Source of the DNA: Halobacillus shinanisalinarum
GTDB taxonomy: Bacteria; Bacillota; Bacilli; Bacillales; Halobacillaceae
DNA length: 64,000 bases
NCBI RefSeq assembly: GCF_022919835.1
Contig: NZ_CP095074.1
Coordinates: forward strand, 806,001 to 870,000
Reading direction: 5' to 3'
The translations under genes were made by a program, and so were the position numbers. Below the pieces are notes generated by a model. That model was not told the origin of the DNA, did not search any database, and saw only the letters and a list, made by a program, of their open reading frames with translations. Numbering within the stretch: position 1 is the stretch's first letter; each line of letters opens with the position of its first letter. Shown one piece after another: positions 8,562-18,376 of the stretch.

Positions 8562-10154
8562 ATGAGTGCCATTAACCAGATGTCAGAACTAAATCAATTG
8601 TTAGCGCAGGAGCATGTCCTCCATTTGTCAGTACCACAACTTGTAGAAAAAATCCTTTCTCGCAAAGAAGGGACGTTAACCGACCGTGGGGCTGTCCTAG
8701 CTACAACGGGCACCTATACCGGTCGGTCTCCTCAGGATAAATTTATCGTGAAAGATCATATATCTGAATCGGATATAAATTGGGGGAGCACTAATCAACC
8801 CATCAGTGAGCAAACGTTTATCCATTTGTACCACAAAGTATTAGATTATTTAAAAGCACAGAATGAATTATATGTATTTAAAGGCTATGCCGGAGCAGAT
8901 GACAAGTATCGACTCCCTATCCAGGTGATTAACGAATTCGCATGGCATAATCTATTTGCCCATCAAATGTTCATTCGTCCTGATAAGCAGGAGCTTTCAG
9001 GTCATGAGGCTGAATTCACAGTCGTTTCCGCACCTACTTTTAAAGCAGACCCCAAGCAGGATGGAACCAATTCAGAAGCGTTTATTATGATTTCCTTCAA
9101 GCATAGAATCGTACTGATTGGTGGAACAGAATATGCTGGGGAAATCAAGAAGTCTATTTTCTCTGTCATGAATTACTTGCTTCCTAAGAAAGATATTCTT
9201 CCTATGCACTGTTCTGCAAATATTGGCCAAGAAGGTGATGTGGCGTTGTTTTTCGGTTTATCTGGCACAGGAAAAACAACCTTATCGGCTGATCCTGCAC
9301 GACGTCTTATCGGCGACGACGAACACGGCTGGTCACAATATGGCGTCGCAAATATTGAGGGTGGCTGCTACGCTAAATGCATTAATTTATCACCTGAAAA
9401 GGAGCCACAAATATTTGATGCGATCCGTTTTGGCTCTGTCTTAGAAAATGTAGTGCTTGATCCAGATTCACAAAAACCGGATTATGACAATACTAGCTTG
9501 ACTGAGAATACTAGAGCAGCCTACCCGCTGCATCATATTAGTAACACAGTTGAACCAAGCATTGCCGGACATCCAAATGCGATTGTTTTCCTTACGGCAG
9601 ATGCTACTGGGGTCTTGCCCCCAATAAGCAAATTGACAAAAGAACAAGCCATGTATCACTTCTTAAGTGGATACACAAGTAAACTTGCCGGCACCGAACG
9701 CGGGGTTACTTCCCCTCAAGCAACTTTCTCGGCTTGTTTCGGTTCTCCATTCTTACCATTAGCACCTTCAGTTTATGCAGAAATGCTAGGAGAGAAAATT
9801 GATCAATTTGATACAAATGTGTATTTAGTCAATACGGGGTGGACCGGAGGAGCTTACGGTGAAGGACAAAGAATGAAACTGTCTTACACCCGGTCCATGG
9901 TTCATGCAGCACTAGAGGGTGAACTTAATTCTGTGGAGACATATACAGATTCGGTGTTTGGTTTTCAAATCCCGCTCCATTGCCCTGGTGTTCCAGACGA
10001 TGTTCTCATACCAAGAAAAACGTGGAACGATCCTAGTGCCTATGACAAGAAGGCACAGGAATTAGCAGCTAAATTCCACGAAAACTTTAAGCAATTTACA
10101 CATGCCAGTACAGCTATTAAAGAAGCTGGACCTGCTTTTGGCAGAAATAATTAA
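8562..10154 (+). CDS. pckA: Phosphoenolpyruvate carboxykinase (ATP)
   Basis: Gluconeogenic enzyme converting oxaloacetate and ATP to PEP, CO2 and ADP. The 530-residue product carries the ATP-type P-loop [10 protein letters not shown] near residue 232, the [13 protein letters not shown] segment near the N-terminus and the metal/adenine-binding GDDEHGW block. The ATG at 8562 follows an AAGGCGGG ribosome binding site. It is monocistronic: an upstream promoter with a CcpN-like operator and a strong terminator 30 bp after the stop. Confidence 0.98.
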   Translation: MSAINQMSELNQLLAQEHVLHLSVPQLVEKILSRKEGTLTDRGAVLATTGTYTGRSPQDKFIVKDHISESDINWGSTNQPISEQTFIHLYHKVLDYLKAQNELYVFKGYAGADDKYRLPIQVINEFAWHNLFAHQMFIRPDKQELSGHEAEFTVVSAPTFKADPKQDGTNSEAFIMISFKHRIVLIGGTEYAGEIKKSIFSVMNYLLPKKDILPMHCSANIGQEGDVALFFGLSGTGKTTLSADPARRLIGDDEHGWSQYGVANIEGGCYAKCINLSPEKEPQIFDAIRFGSVLENVVLDPDSQKPDYDNTSLTENTRAAYPLHHISNTVEPSIAGHPNAIVFLTADATGVLPPISKLTKEQAMYHFLSGYTSKLAGTERGVTSPQATFSACFGSPFLPLAPSVYAEMLGEKIDQFDTNVYLVNTGWTGGAYGEGQRMKLSYTRSMVHAALEGELNSVETYTDSVFGFQIPLHCPGVPDDVLIPRKTWNDPSAYDKKAQELAAKFHENFKQFTHASTAIKEAGPAFGRNN

Positions 10155-10182
10155 TGTTTCCTCATCTCCCCTATATAGATTA

Positions 10183-10216
10183 AGAGAGCGTGCAGTCAAT
10201 CTGCACGCTCTCTTTC
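10183..10216. terminator. Intrinsic terminator of pckA
   Basis: Arms AGAGAGCGTGCAG and CTGCACGCTCTCT form a 13-bp perfect stem followed by TTT. It may also act on the convergent ytkD. Confidence 0.9.
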
Positions 10217-10231
10217 ATGTAAAGTTCCTAT

Positions 10232-10717
10232 TTATTCAGCAGGTTTCTGTAAAAACTTTTTTCTAATCTGGCTCATACAACTGGGTAAGACTTCATCTTT
10301 CATCATAAAGCTATACTGCTCGTTGCTGACAATCGCCTCGGGTAGTTTTGCAAGCAGGACAGGACCATGTGTTTCGAAATAATGCGACTGCTCATTCAAC
10401 CTAGAAATGGAAGCATAGTACACATTTTTAATGATGGTACCGCCTTTTCCAACTACATGATACTGACCTACATAGGCAATCTGCTCAATACTAGCACCTG
10501 TTTCCTCTTGAACTTCTCTAACTGCGGCATCTTCTGCTGTTTCACCTTTCTCTACTTTGCCACCCGGAAATTCAAGTCCACGATCCTTATGTTTTGTTAA
10601 CAGCCATTCATTTTTAAAACGGCAAATAACCCAAACATGTTTTGGCGCCTTCGAGAAGGGATGATTATCAAAAGATAATTTAACTTGATTTCGGTAGTAA
10701 TCATTAAATGTTTTCAT
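10232..10717 (-). CDS. ytkD: Nudix nucleoside triphosphatase YtkD
   Basis: A 161-residue Nudix hydrolase. The complete Nudix box GGKVEKGETAEDAAVREVQE (Gx5Ex7REUxEExGU) spans residues 52-74. B. subtilis YtkD hydrolyses (d)NTPs including 8-oxo-dGTP and supports protection from oxidised nucleotides; the close length and context suggest the same role here. It is transcribed alone; the ribosome binding site is poor (GATGATC) but no better start exists. Confidence 0.88.
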   Translation of the reverse strand: MKTFNDYYRNQVKLSFDNHPFSKAPKHVWVICRFKNEWLLTKHKDRGLEFPGGKVEKGETAEDAAVREVQEETGASIEQIAYVGQYHVVGKGGTIIKNVYYASISRLNEQSHYFETHGPVLLAKLPEAIVSNEQYSFMMKDEVLPSCMSQIRKKFLQKPAE

Positions 10718-10990
10718 GTAAGATCATCTGCCTTTAATCCGTTGTGTAGTGTATGTAGTGAATATGGGTAGGACGTTACATTCACTCATTCATTGCTATC
10801 TAAATCGTACCATAAGCAAGCTGTATTACAAACAGTACTGTTCTTCTTCTAATTTGTAAACTATAATTACGTTACCCTTTTGCATGAATGGGGTAAACAT
10901 TTAGAAAGAAAAGGATTTTTTGTATATATTTGAAACGCAAAGTCTTTTCACTCGTATGTAATAGTAGTACATCATCGAAAGGGGATCGTA

Positions 10991-11824
10991 ATGAAACATA
11001 AAGGTTGGATGATTATCAGCTTGTTATTTATTATGCTAGTGTCAGCAGCTTGCTCAAGTGCCGAAGGAGAAAAAGCTATAGACGTTTTTAACAAATCTTC
11101 TGAAGCATCTAAGAGCTTAGATAGTTTAGCCATGAGTATTAATATGACACAAAATATTAATGTAGAGTCACCTGAAGGCACAGACACAACTGGAAATATG
11201 CCAATGAATATGCCTATTAAAACAACGATTGACTCGAAAATGCAGATGGACCCGATCGCGTTTCATCAAACGATTGATATCTTCGGGCAAACCGTTGAAC
11301 AGTATTATTCCGAAGATGGCATGTACATGTCCCAGCCAGGTAAGGAAGGCTGGTTTAAAGCTCCTAAAGAAATCGTTGACCAACTAAATCAAGTAAGTGC
11401 AGCACAGCAAACACCTGCAAAACAGCTAGAAACGCTACAAGAATATGTAGACGAATTTAATCTTGAAGAAAAAGAAAACTTCTATATCCTATCTTTTAGT
11501 TCAAAAGGAGAGAACGTTCAAAAACTGATTGAAAAAACCATGAGCGAATCTATGCCGGAAAAATTACTGCCTGAGGATCTACTGAAAGGATTAACGGTTG
11601 AAAAAGCAAGCTACACCCTAACTATTAATAAAGACACCTACTACCCAGAAGCAATCGAATCAGCCGTGGACTTTACTATAGAAATGAACGGAGAAAAAAC
11701 ATCTGTAAGCCAAGAAATGAGTGGTACGTACAGCCAATTTAATGAGGTTGGGGAGATTAAGATCCCGCAAGAAGTCATTGATAACGCTCAGGAAATGCCG
11801 GGATTAGAATCAATGCCTCAATAA
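10991..11824 (+). CDS. DUF6612-type surface lipoprotein
   Basis: A 277-residue predicted lipoprotein: charged N-terminus, hydrophobic stretch (residues 6-18) and lipobox-like VSAAC with Cys21 as lipid anchor. The mature part is acidic and rich in Met and Gln, with the LppX/LolA-like beta-rich pattern of DUF6612 proteins (IDIFGQTVEQYYSEDGMYM...GWFK). The function of the family is unknown; binding of a hydrophobic ligand at the outer membrane face is only a guess. The ATG at 10991 follows AAAGGGGATC. It is monocistronic with its own terminator. Confidence 0.75.
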   Translation: MKHKGWMIISLLFIMLVSAACSSAEGEKAIDVFNKSSEASKSLDSLAMSINMTQNINVESPEGTDTTGNMPMNMPIKTTIDSKMQMDPIAFHQTIDIFGQTVEQYYSEDGMYMSQPGKEGWFKAPKEIVDQLNQVSAAQQTPAKQLETLQEYVDEFNLEEKENFYILSFSSKGENVQKLIEKTMSESMPEKLLPEDLLKGLTVEKASYTLTINKDTYYPEAIESAVDFTIEMNGEKTSVSQEMSGTYSQFNEVGEIKIPQEVIDNAQEMPGLESMPQ

Positions 11825-11833
11825 ACAGGCAGA

Positions 11834-11868
11834 AAACAACCACTTCCTTGTAAGGAGGCGGTTGTTTA
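11834..11868. terminator. Bidirectional intrinsic terminator
   Basis: Arms AAACAACCACTTCC and GGAGGCGGTTGTTT (one mismatch) with T-rich flanks separate the lipoprotein gene from the convergent gene at 11866-12183. Confidence 0.75.
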
Positions 11869-12183
11869 GTTTAAATCTTTTAGTACGCCCATTCCACTAA
11901 TATGCTGCCTCGTCTTCTCATCACCTAAATCATATAGCATCTGAAAGGCTCTCATCATCCCTTCATCATACTCGTCATTTGAACTGTCTTTATGATACTC
12001 CTCAAACGGAACGTGAGATCGGAAAAAAGCGCGTGTATCAGAATTATACATTTCATTAAACACTTCGCGTAACAGGAGAAGCTCCTCTCTGTCCGCATTA
12101 ATCATGAACTCATCATTATTTCCATCATGATTGATCGAAATTTCCCTTGTACCGATATTTACGTAATACTGATTTTTCTCCAT
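11866..12183 (-). CDS. Conserved hypothetical protein of 105 residues
   Basis: A small acidic soluble protein (YYVNIGTREISINHDGNNDE at the N-terminus, then a helical EELLLLREVFNEMY segment). The ATG at 12183 is set by AGGAGGG seven nt upstream; the longer open frame to 12324 would cross a terminator-like hairpin and is unlikely. I do not recognise a family with certainty. It follows menC by 125 bp. Its Shine-Dalgarno sequence lies in the 3' arm of a stem (12191-12225), so translation may be conditional. Confidence 0.65.
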   Translation of the reverse strand: MEKNQYYVNIGTREISINHDGNNDEFMINADREELLLLREVFNEMYNSDTRAFFRSHVPFEEYHKDSSNDEYDEGMMRAFQMLYDLGDEKTRQHISGMGVLKDLN

Positions 12184-12188
12184 AATAA

Positions 12189-12227
12189 AACCCTCCTTTC
12201 TTGTAGCTTTAACAATCAAGGAGGGCT
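12189..12227 (-). promoter_or_regulatory. Terminator-like hairpin that contains the Shine-Dalgarno sequence of the next gene
   Basis: On the minus strand CCCTCCTT (12225-12218) pairs with AAGGAGGG (12198-12191), followed by TTTTATT and the ATG at 12183. The 3' arm is the only ribosome binding site for the 105-residue gene. The hairpin could end menC transcripts, or hide the binding site when read-through RNA is folded. Confidence 0.6.
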
Positions 12228-12308
12228 TTATTACATAAAAATGCGAGCAAGCATATATTACCAAAGTTGTGTCTTTGAGTGAAGCTGTAGAAAACCAGAA
12301 ATTGCGGG

Positions 12309-13412
12309 CTATTTCGGGCTCCACAAATAACTCTGGTATGTCATCTTCTCTAAAAACGACTCATCAACTTCAACACCGATCCCATGACCATTAGGTACAT
12401 CGATTTTACCGTTTTCCACTTTAATTGGCTTGAGGAGAAGATCTTTATTAAAGTACCTGTCTGAGCTAGATAAATCCCCCGGGATCGTAAAGTTCGGCAG
12501 TGAAGATAGCGCTATATTATGTGCTTTGGATATTCCGGTCTCAACCATTCCGCCACACCAAACAGGTATGCCATGTTCCTGACAAAAATCATGGATGTTA
12601 GTGGCAGTCATGAGACCGCCTACTCGGCTTATTTTTATATTGATTACCCGACAACTCTCAAGCTTAATGGCTTGTTTCGCATCGTGAAGTGACATAATCG
12701 ACTCATCTAGACAAAGCGGGGTATCCATCTGTTTCTGGGCTTGTTTATGCAAATAAAAGTCTCCTGCCTGGAATGGCTGTTCGATCATTAGCAAGCCGAG
12801 CTGATCCAGTGAGAATAAGTGGTCAAGATTTTGTTCTGTGTACATGCCATTGGCGTCAATCATGATAGCTAACCCAGGATCAATCGCTTGTGCTTGTTCA
12901 ATCATTTCTTTCTCTCTTCCTTTTTCAACTTTCAACTTGTATCGTTCATATCCGGAATGTTTCAAATGATTGATATCTTTTTCAAGAGAATGAGAAAGAC
13001 TGAGAACAGCGCCTGCCTTAACTGATGAGTGAATCCCGCCAATCAACTCCCCTAAACTGACTTGATTTTGTTTAGCATATAGATCCCAAAGTGCTCCTTC
13101 CATACCAGCCTTAGCCATTTGATTCCCTTGGATAAAAGCCGTCATCTCTATAAAATCACTAGGATGGTGTAGCGGTTCATCCTTAATAATAGGGAAAATG
13201 ATATCGATTAGCATGTGCCAGGCTGTCTCAAGCGTTTCAGCGGTATAAAATGGTGAAGGAAAAGCAGTCACTTCTCCATATCCTTGCAACCCCTGGCAGT
13301 CTTTTGCCACAACTATAATTACCGAACGTTGATGAAGTTCCCCCTGATGTGTTTTAAACGGGTTCCTTAGCGGCAGCGATACTTTTCGTAAATGGATGGT
13401 ACTAATGTCCAT
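12309..13412 (-). CDS. menC: o-Succinylbenzoate synthase
   Basis: Enolase-superfamily enzyme dehydrating SHCHC to o-succinylbenzoate in menaquinone synthesis. In the 367-residue product the catalytic KxK is Lys159-Lys161, metal ligands are Asp186 (DAN), Glu211 (EQP) and Asp236 (DES), and the second base is Lys260 (NIKIS). The ATG at 13412 follows GGAGAGCAAGG and overlaps the end of menE by 11 bp, so the two are translationally coupled. The same family includes N-succinyl amino acid racemases, but the men context decides the call. Confidence 0.95.
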   Translation of the reverse strand: MDISTIHLRKVSLPLRNPFKTHQGELHQRSVIIVVAKDCQGLQGYGEVTAFPSPFYTAETLETAWHMLIDIIFPIIKDEPLHHPSDFIEMTAFIQGNQMAKAGMEGALWDLYAKQNQVSLGELIGGIHSSVKAGAVLSLSHSLEKDINHLKHSGYERYKLKVEKGREKEMIEQAQAIDPGLAIMIDANGMYTEQNLDHLFSLDQLGLLMIEQPFQAGDFYLHKQAQKQMDTPLCLDESIMSLHDAKQAIKLESCRVINIKISRVGGLMTATNIHDFCQEHGIPVWCGGMVETGISKAHNIALSSLPNFTIPGDLSSSDRYFNKDLLLKPIKVENGKIDVPNGHGIGVEVDESFLEKMTYQSYLWSPK

Positions 13413-14886
13413 GACCTTGCTCTCCTTCAACACTTTGGAAAAGTTTCCGCCTTACAATTTTATTTGAGGCGTTTCTCGGCAACTGAGAAATAATAAATAA
13501 CTGTTTCGGAATTTTATAAGGTGCCAAATGATCGCGACAATACGTTGCCATTTTTTCAAACGATATGTCTGTCCCTTCCTTCTTGACAATAAAGGCTGCA
13601 GGAACCTCGCCCCATTCATCATCAACCATCCCTGTTACAGCCACTTCCTCCACTCCCTCAATTCCTATCAAAACACTTTCCACTTCAGCTGGATAAATAT
13701 TTTCACCGCCAGAAATAATCATGTCCTTCACCCGATCAACAACATATAGGAATCCTTCTTCATCTAAATAACCTGCATCCCCGGTTGCTAAGTATTCGGC
13801 TTCTTGGTGGCCTTTTTTATAATAACCGCTTGAAACCATCGGGCCTTTTACATGAATTTCCCCCGTTTCATACGGTTTGGCTATTCGACCATCTACGAAT
13901 ATTTTCAACGTAGCAGGGGCCAACGCTTTTCCTGCAGACCCTAGTTTTCGTAAGGCCTCACTCGGACTCAATGTGACGATTTGTGAGCTTGTTTCCGTCA
14001 TTCCGTAGGTCTGGAAAACAGGGATACTTTTTTCACTTGCTTTGTGCAGCAGCGGTTTTGGAACAGGCCCCCCGCCTAGTAACACACACCGAAAAGACGC
14101 TGGATAGCTGTTTTCCTGTAAGTCTTTCATCAGTCTTTGAAGCATAACAGTAACAACAGAAACGATCGTTACCCCATGATGACGTATCCCATTATTAATC
14201 ACTTTTGCATCAAAACGATCTAGCATTCGTATTGGCATTCCATAAATTACATTCTTCATAAGGATTGAAAAACCGCCTATATGAAACAGAGGAAGACAGA
14301 CTAACCATTTATCACTAGCTGACAAACCTAAGTTTAAAGCAGAGGCTACAGCACTAAACCAATGATTTCCATACGTATGCATGACAGCTTTTGGCTTTCC
14401 CGTGGTACCGGACGTGTACATCATTGTAAAAACATCATCTAAACATAAATGGTCATTGAGATAAATTGAATCTTCAGCTTTTGGCAGACGATCCATCGTT
14501 ACAATATGATCCTCATTTAATGTCGTCGACTGCATAGCTTTGTGACCTTTTTCTACAAACTCGGGGTCAACGATAAACCATGTGACGTCAGCATCTGTTA
14601 ATTGAAAGGCAAGTTCTTCCGGTGACAATCTCATATTTAAGCAAACGATTACGGCTCCAACGTAGCTTAGTGCGTGAACACAAACCGGGAACTCAATCCG
14701 GCTGCCCGATAGAATGGCTACATGGTCCCCGGATTTCACCCCTTTTTTCATCAATCCTTTTGCCAGCTTGCGACTCTCTTCTCTTAATTCGGAGTAACTG
14801 ATTGATTGATGCTCACCATATTCAATGGCCACTTTTGTTGGTTGCAAGTCATTCTGCTTTTCGAGCCAATGGGGAATTTCATTCAT
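13402..14886 (-). CDS. menE: o-Succinylbenzoate-CoA ligase
   Basis: ANL-superfamily adenylating enzyme that makes OSB-CoA from o-succinylbenzoate, ATP and CoA. The P-loop MMYTSGTTGKPKAVM lies at residues 155-169, FQTYGMTETSS is the A5 motif, and the YLATGDAGYLDEEG hinge region and PRNASNKIVRR C-terminal lysine motif are present. It has 494 residues; the ATG at 14886 is fixed by GGAGG eight nt upstream. A terminator separates it from menB upstream, so it may have its own promoter or depend on read-through. Confidence 0.96.
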   Translation of the reverse strand: MNEIPHWLEKQNDLQPTKVAIEYGEHQSISYSELREESRKLAKGLMKKGVKSGDHVAILSGSRIEFPVCVHALSYVGAVIVCLNMRLSPEELAFQLTDADVTWFIVDPEFVEKGHKAMQSTTLNEDHIVTMDRLPKAEDSIYLNDHLCLDDVFTMMYTSGTTGKPKAVMHTYGNHWFSAVASALNLGLSASDKWLVCLPLFHIGGFSILMKNVIYGMPIRMLDRFDAKVINNGIRHHGVTIVSVVTVMLQRLMKDLQENSYPASFRCVLLGGGPVPKPLLHKASEKSIPVFQTYGMTETSSQIVTLSPSEALRKLGSAGKALAPATLKIFVDGRIAKPYETGEIHVKGPMVSSGYYKKGHQEAEYLATGDAGYLDEEGFLYVVDRVKDMIISGGENIYPAEVESVLIGIEGVEEVAVTGMVDDEWGEVPAAFIVKKEGTDISFEKMATYCRDHLAPYKIPKQLFIISQLPRNASNKIVRRKLFQSVEGEQGHGH

Positions 14887-14911
14887 GATCCTAACCTCCA
14901 TCTTCTCATGT

Positions 14912-14945
14912 AAAAAGGGCTGCCTAGCTATAGGGAGCCCTTTTT
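14912..14945 (-). terminator. Intrinsic terminator after menB
   Basis: Arms AAAAAGGGCT and AGCCCTTTTT with T-run on the minus strand, placed between menB and menE. It divides the men locus into menF-D-H-B and menE-C units, or attenuates the downstream part. Confidence 0.75.
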
Positions 14946-14967
14946 CATAACAAACTATTTAGTCATA

Positions 14968-15786
14968 TCATGGGAAACGTGGGAATTGATCAAAGTCAGG
15001 TTTACGTTTTTCTTTAAACGCATCTCTTCCCTCTTTCGCTTCCTCTGTTGTGTAATAAAGCAATGTAGCGTCACCGCCCATTTGTTGAAGGCCAGCAAGA
15101 CCATCTGTGTCAGCATTAAAGGATGCTTTCAAGAAACGAAGAGCTGTTGGTGATTTCTCAAGCATTTCTCTACACCATTGAACCGTTTCATCTTCAAGCT
15201 GTTCCAATGGGACAACCGTGTTGACCATTCCCATATCCTCTGCTTCCTTGGCACTGTACTGACGGCATAAGAACCAAATTTCACGCGCCTTTTTATGACC
15301 AACCATACGGGCAAGCAGGCCAGCCCCGTAACCAGCGTCAAAGCTGCCTACCTTTGGACCTGTTTGACCAAAGATCGCATTATCAGCTGCAATCGTTAAG
15401 TCACTAACAATATGTAATACGTGACCGCCTCCTATAGCGTATCCTGATACCATTGCTACCACAGGTTTTGGAATCACTCGCATAAGTCGTTGCAAATCAA
15501 GAACATTCAAACGAGGGACTTGGTCATCGCCAACATAACCACCGTGTCCTCTAACACTTTGGTCGCCTCCTGAACAAAATGCATCGTCTCCTGCTCCAGC
15601 CAGTACAATGACACCAACTTTGGAATCATCACGAGCATAAGCAAACGCATCAATTAATTCTGTTACCGTTTTTGGACGGAACGCATTGCGTACCTCTGGA
15701 CGATTAATTGTGATTTTAGCAATGCCTTCAAATGTTTCATAAAGAATATCTTCATATTCACGTTCAGAAACCCAATTATAAGCCAT
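14968..15786 (-). CDS. menB: 1,4-Dihydroxy-2-naphthoyl-CoA synthase
   Basis: Crotonase-fold enzyme closing the second ring of the naphthoquinone from OSB-CoA. The 272-residue product has the MenB hallmarks: [15 protein letters not shown] (oxyanion loop), the long [11 protein letters not shown] segment and a C-terminal [13 protein letters not shown] tail. GGAGG lies 9 nt before the ATG at 15786. It is downstream of menH in the same transcript. Confidence 0.98.
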   Translation of the reverse strand: MAYNWVSEREYEDILYETFEGIAKITINRPEVRNAFRPKTVTELIDAFAYARDDSKVGVIVLAGAGDDAFCSGGDQSVRGHGGYVGDDQVPRLNVLDLQRLMRVIPKPVVAMVSGYAIGGGHVLHIVSDLTIAADNAIFGQTGPKVGSFDAGYGAGLLARMVGHKKAREIWFLCRQYSAKEAEDMGMVNTVVPLEQLEDETVQWCREMLEKSPTALRFLKASFNADTDGLAGLQQMGGDATLLYYTTEEAKEGRDAFKEKRKPDFDQFPRFP

Positions 15787-15840
15787 AAGTCATTTCCTCC
15801 ATTTTTGTATATTAGCGGACTTCTCCGCTTCGATCCTGTT

Positions 15841-16637
15841 CTATTGTATCACGAAATCTTCTACAATTTTAGCAAAAAACTTTGGGCGCTCAAGATGAAC
15901 AGTATGCCCAGCCTTCTCTGCTGCTACTAAGGTTGAACAAGGTAACCGATCTTTCATTTTCTTGTTGATCGTTACAAATTTCTCATCCCACTCCCCAACA
16001 ATCAAGAGGGTGTCAATAGACAGATGAGACAGTCGATCCCACCATGAAGGTTGGCGTCCTGTCCCCATCCCTTTTAATGATTGAATTAACCCCTGGGGAT
16101 CGTGACCTAGCCGCTCTTCTTGCACACGCACCCTGACTTCGATTGGCAGCTGTTCTTGGCTTTTAAAGAGAGGGATATCCCTCCAATAGTTGGCAAATTC
16201 CTCTATACCTTGGGATGCTATCCTGTCAATCAATCCTTGATCCTTTACACGTCTTGCCATTTGTTCATCTGAATGAGCTATTCCAGGGGAGGCACTCTCA
16301 AGAATTAACTTGGACACATATTGGGGATAAAGCATAGCCAAAGATAATGCCGCCCGCCCCCCATAGAATAACCTAGCACTTGTACGGAAGAGAGGTTCAA
16401 TTCATCAAGGATTTCGGTTAAATCCGAGGCAAACTGTTCCATTGTTATTTCACCAATAGATCCTGTTTTTCCATGGCCAGGCAAGTCAATGCAAATTGTC
16501 CTTATCGAACTTGTAAACAACTGATTTATTTTAGTAAATGTACGACCACTTCCTGTAAACCCATGAAACATCAAAAGTGGTATTCCTTTCCCATCGTCTT
16601 CCACCCAGTACGTTCTTTCCTTAAGCTTGATATACAT
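15841..16637 (-). pseudogene. menH: SHCHC synthase MenH, interrupted by one frameshift
   Basis: Alpha/beta hydrolase that eliminates pyruvate from SEPHCHC. The N-terminal part (from ATG 16637) carries the MFHGFTGSG oxyanion region and ends with the nucleophile motif GYSMGG; the rest (AMLYPQ...AGHTVHLERP with the catalytic His) continues in another frame. The break is a run of six G on the coding strand (16357-16362 as C); seven G would restore GYSMGGRAALSLAMLYPQ and a protein of about 265 residues. It starts 2 bp after menD. Either a sequencing or assembly error, or a real or reversible frameshift; the men enzymes around it look intact except menF. Confidence 0.85.
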
Positions 16638-16639
16638 GC

Positions 16640-18376
16640 CTACGCCTCATTCCAGTTCTCTAAAGCCTCTGCAACCCCTTGCCACTTTGCTTTATGGAAA
16701 GGAACGTGATCTTTCCTGTTTGTCATCACTTCAACAACACTCAGTCCATCTTCTTGATAGCTTTCTTCCAAAGACCGTTTGTAGGATGCCCAAGTATGAA
16801 CGCGCTTATGCGCTCCCCCGTACATTTCAACAACGGCTTTAAAGTCAATCCCAATCGGTGTGCCAAAAAGTTCCTCAAAATGGGCACCCTGATCAACTTG
16901 TGGAAGATAGGAAAAGATTCCGCCTCCATCATTATTGATCACAACAATCGTGATAGGCAGGTTATGCATTTTAGTGAGCAACAAGCCATTTAAATCATGA
17001 AAAAAAGATAAATCGCCGAGCAGCAAAGTTGTGGGCTGGCCGCTCGCCGCCACACCGAGGGCTGTAGAAACAACACCATCAATGCCATTAGCCCCACGAT
17101 TAGCAAGAATCCTAATTCGTTTCGGTGTCGACATAAAAAAGCTATCCACATCACGGATAGGCATGCTATTTCCTACGAACAATACTGATTCATCAGGCAT
17201 AGCATTGGATAAATGAACGACAACATGACCTTCATTCAGCTCTTCATCTTGCTCTGTCAGCATATGGCTTTTAGCCAATGTGTTCATCTTCTGCCATTTA
17301 CCTAACCAGTCATTTTCCAAATGATCCTCGTCGATCCGTTCATATATCTTTTTGCAAAACTTACCCGAATCACACCAAATGAACTGGGTCGTTACCCCAG
17401 ATGGTTCACGATAGCTTGCATACGTATCGACGACATAATGATCAATGGAAGCTCCATGTTTCTGAATCCATTGCAGATAAGCCTTTGATACAGGCATAGC
17501 CCCTAAACGAATAATAAAATCTGGCTGTAAATTCACTTTCCATTTATCAGACTTTAATAGAGCATCATAGTTTTCAATGATATTTCTTTTATCATGATCC
17601 CCAGCCCTAAGTTGAGACAATGGATCGGCTAAAATCGGAAGCCCTGCGCGTGCAGCAAGATTGGTTACATTAGAAGCTAAATTTGAATTTGTATTTGGGC
17701 CGCAGACAAGCAGTCCCTTTTTACCACTGAGAAACAATTCTTCAAAAAAAGCCGCTTGTTGCTCAGAAATTTGAGGTAAGCCGCGAAAAGGTTTGGGTAT
17801 CGGTTTAGCCCCTTCATTCCACAAACCCTCTAAACTAAAATCAGGCACTAACGGCTCCCTTAAAGGAACATTTACATGCACAGGACCTGAGTGGTTGGAC
17901 TGACTTTCTTCAACAGCACGAGCCGCTTGCTTCCTTACATAGGGCAACAGCCCTTCTTCAGCTAAAGCCAAGTCATGAAACCACTTCACGTAACCTCCAT
18001 ACATTTCTATCTGCTCAATGGACTGCGGGGCACCAACGTCCCGTAATTCATGCGGTCTGTCAGCCGTTAACACGACAAGAGGAACCCTGCTGTAATAGGC
18101 TTCCACAATCGCAGGATAATAGTTGGCTGCAGCTGTACCTGATGTACAGACAAGCGCGACAGATTTTTGCTTTTCTTTTGCTAAACCTAAGGCAAAGAAG
18201 GCAGCAGACCGCTCATCAACATGGACCCAGTGCGCTACCTCACTATGCTCACTAAACGTCATCGCAAGCGGAGTCGATCGAGATCCTGGTGAAATCACCA
18301 CATCTTCTATACCCGAGTAGATGAGTTGATCAACAAAGTGGGTCATATATTTTGTTAACGTTTCTGTATAGGTCAT
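16640..18376 (-). CDS. menD: SEPHCHC synthase (2-oxoglutarate decarboxylase step)
   Basis: ThDP-dependent enzyme that joins isochorismate to the succinic semialdehyde unit from 2-oxoglutarate. The 578 residues match the family. SPGSRSTPLAMTF lies at the N-terminus, and the C-terminal ThDP-binding domain has GNSMPIRDVD, ANRGANGIDG and GDLSFFHDLNG. The ATG at 18376 has AGGAGGATC upstream and overlaps the restored menF stop as ATGA. It is intact, in contrast to both neighbours menF and menH. Confidence 0.97.
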   Translation of the reverse strand: MTYTETLTKYMTHFVDQLIYSGIEDVVISPGSRSTPLAMTFSEHSEVAHWVHVDERSAAFFALGLAKEKQKSVALVCTSGTAAANYYPAIVEAYYSRVPLVVLTADRPHELRDVGAPQSIEQIEMYGGYVKWFHDLALAEEGLLPYVRKQAARAVEESQSNHSGPVHVNVPLREPLVPDFSLEGLWNEGAKPIPKPFRGLPQISEQQAAFFEELFLSGKKGLLVCGPNTNSNLASNVTNLAARAGLPILADPLSQLRAGDHDKRNIIENYDALLKSDKWKVNLQPDFIIRLGAMPVSKAYLQWIQKHGASIDHYVVDTYASYREPSGVTTQFIWCDSGKFCKKIYERIDEDHLENDWLGKWQKMNTLAKSHMLTEQDEELNEGHVVVHLSNAMPDESVLFVGNSMPIRDVDSFFMSTPKRIRILANRGANGIDGVVSTALGVAASGQPTTLLLGDLSFFHDLNGLLLTKMHNLPITIVVINNDGGGIFSYLPQVDQGAHFEELFGTPIGIDFKAVVEMYGGAHKRVHTWASYKRSLEESYQEDGLSVVEVMTNRKDHVPFHKAKWQGVAEALENWNEA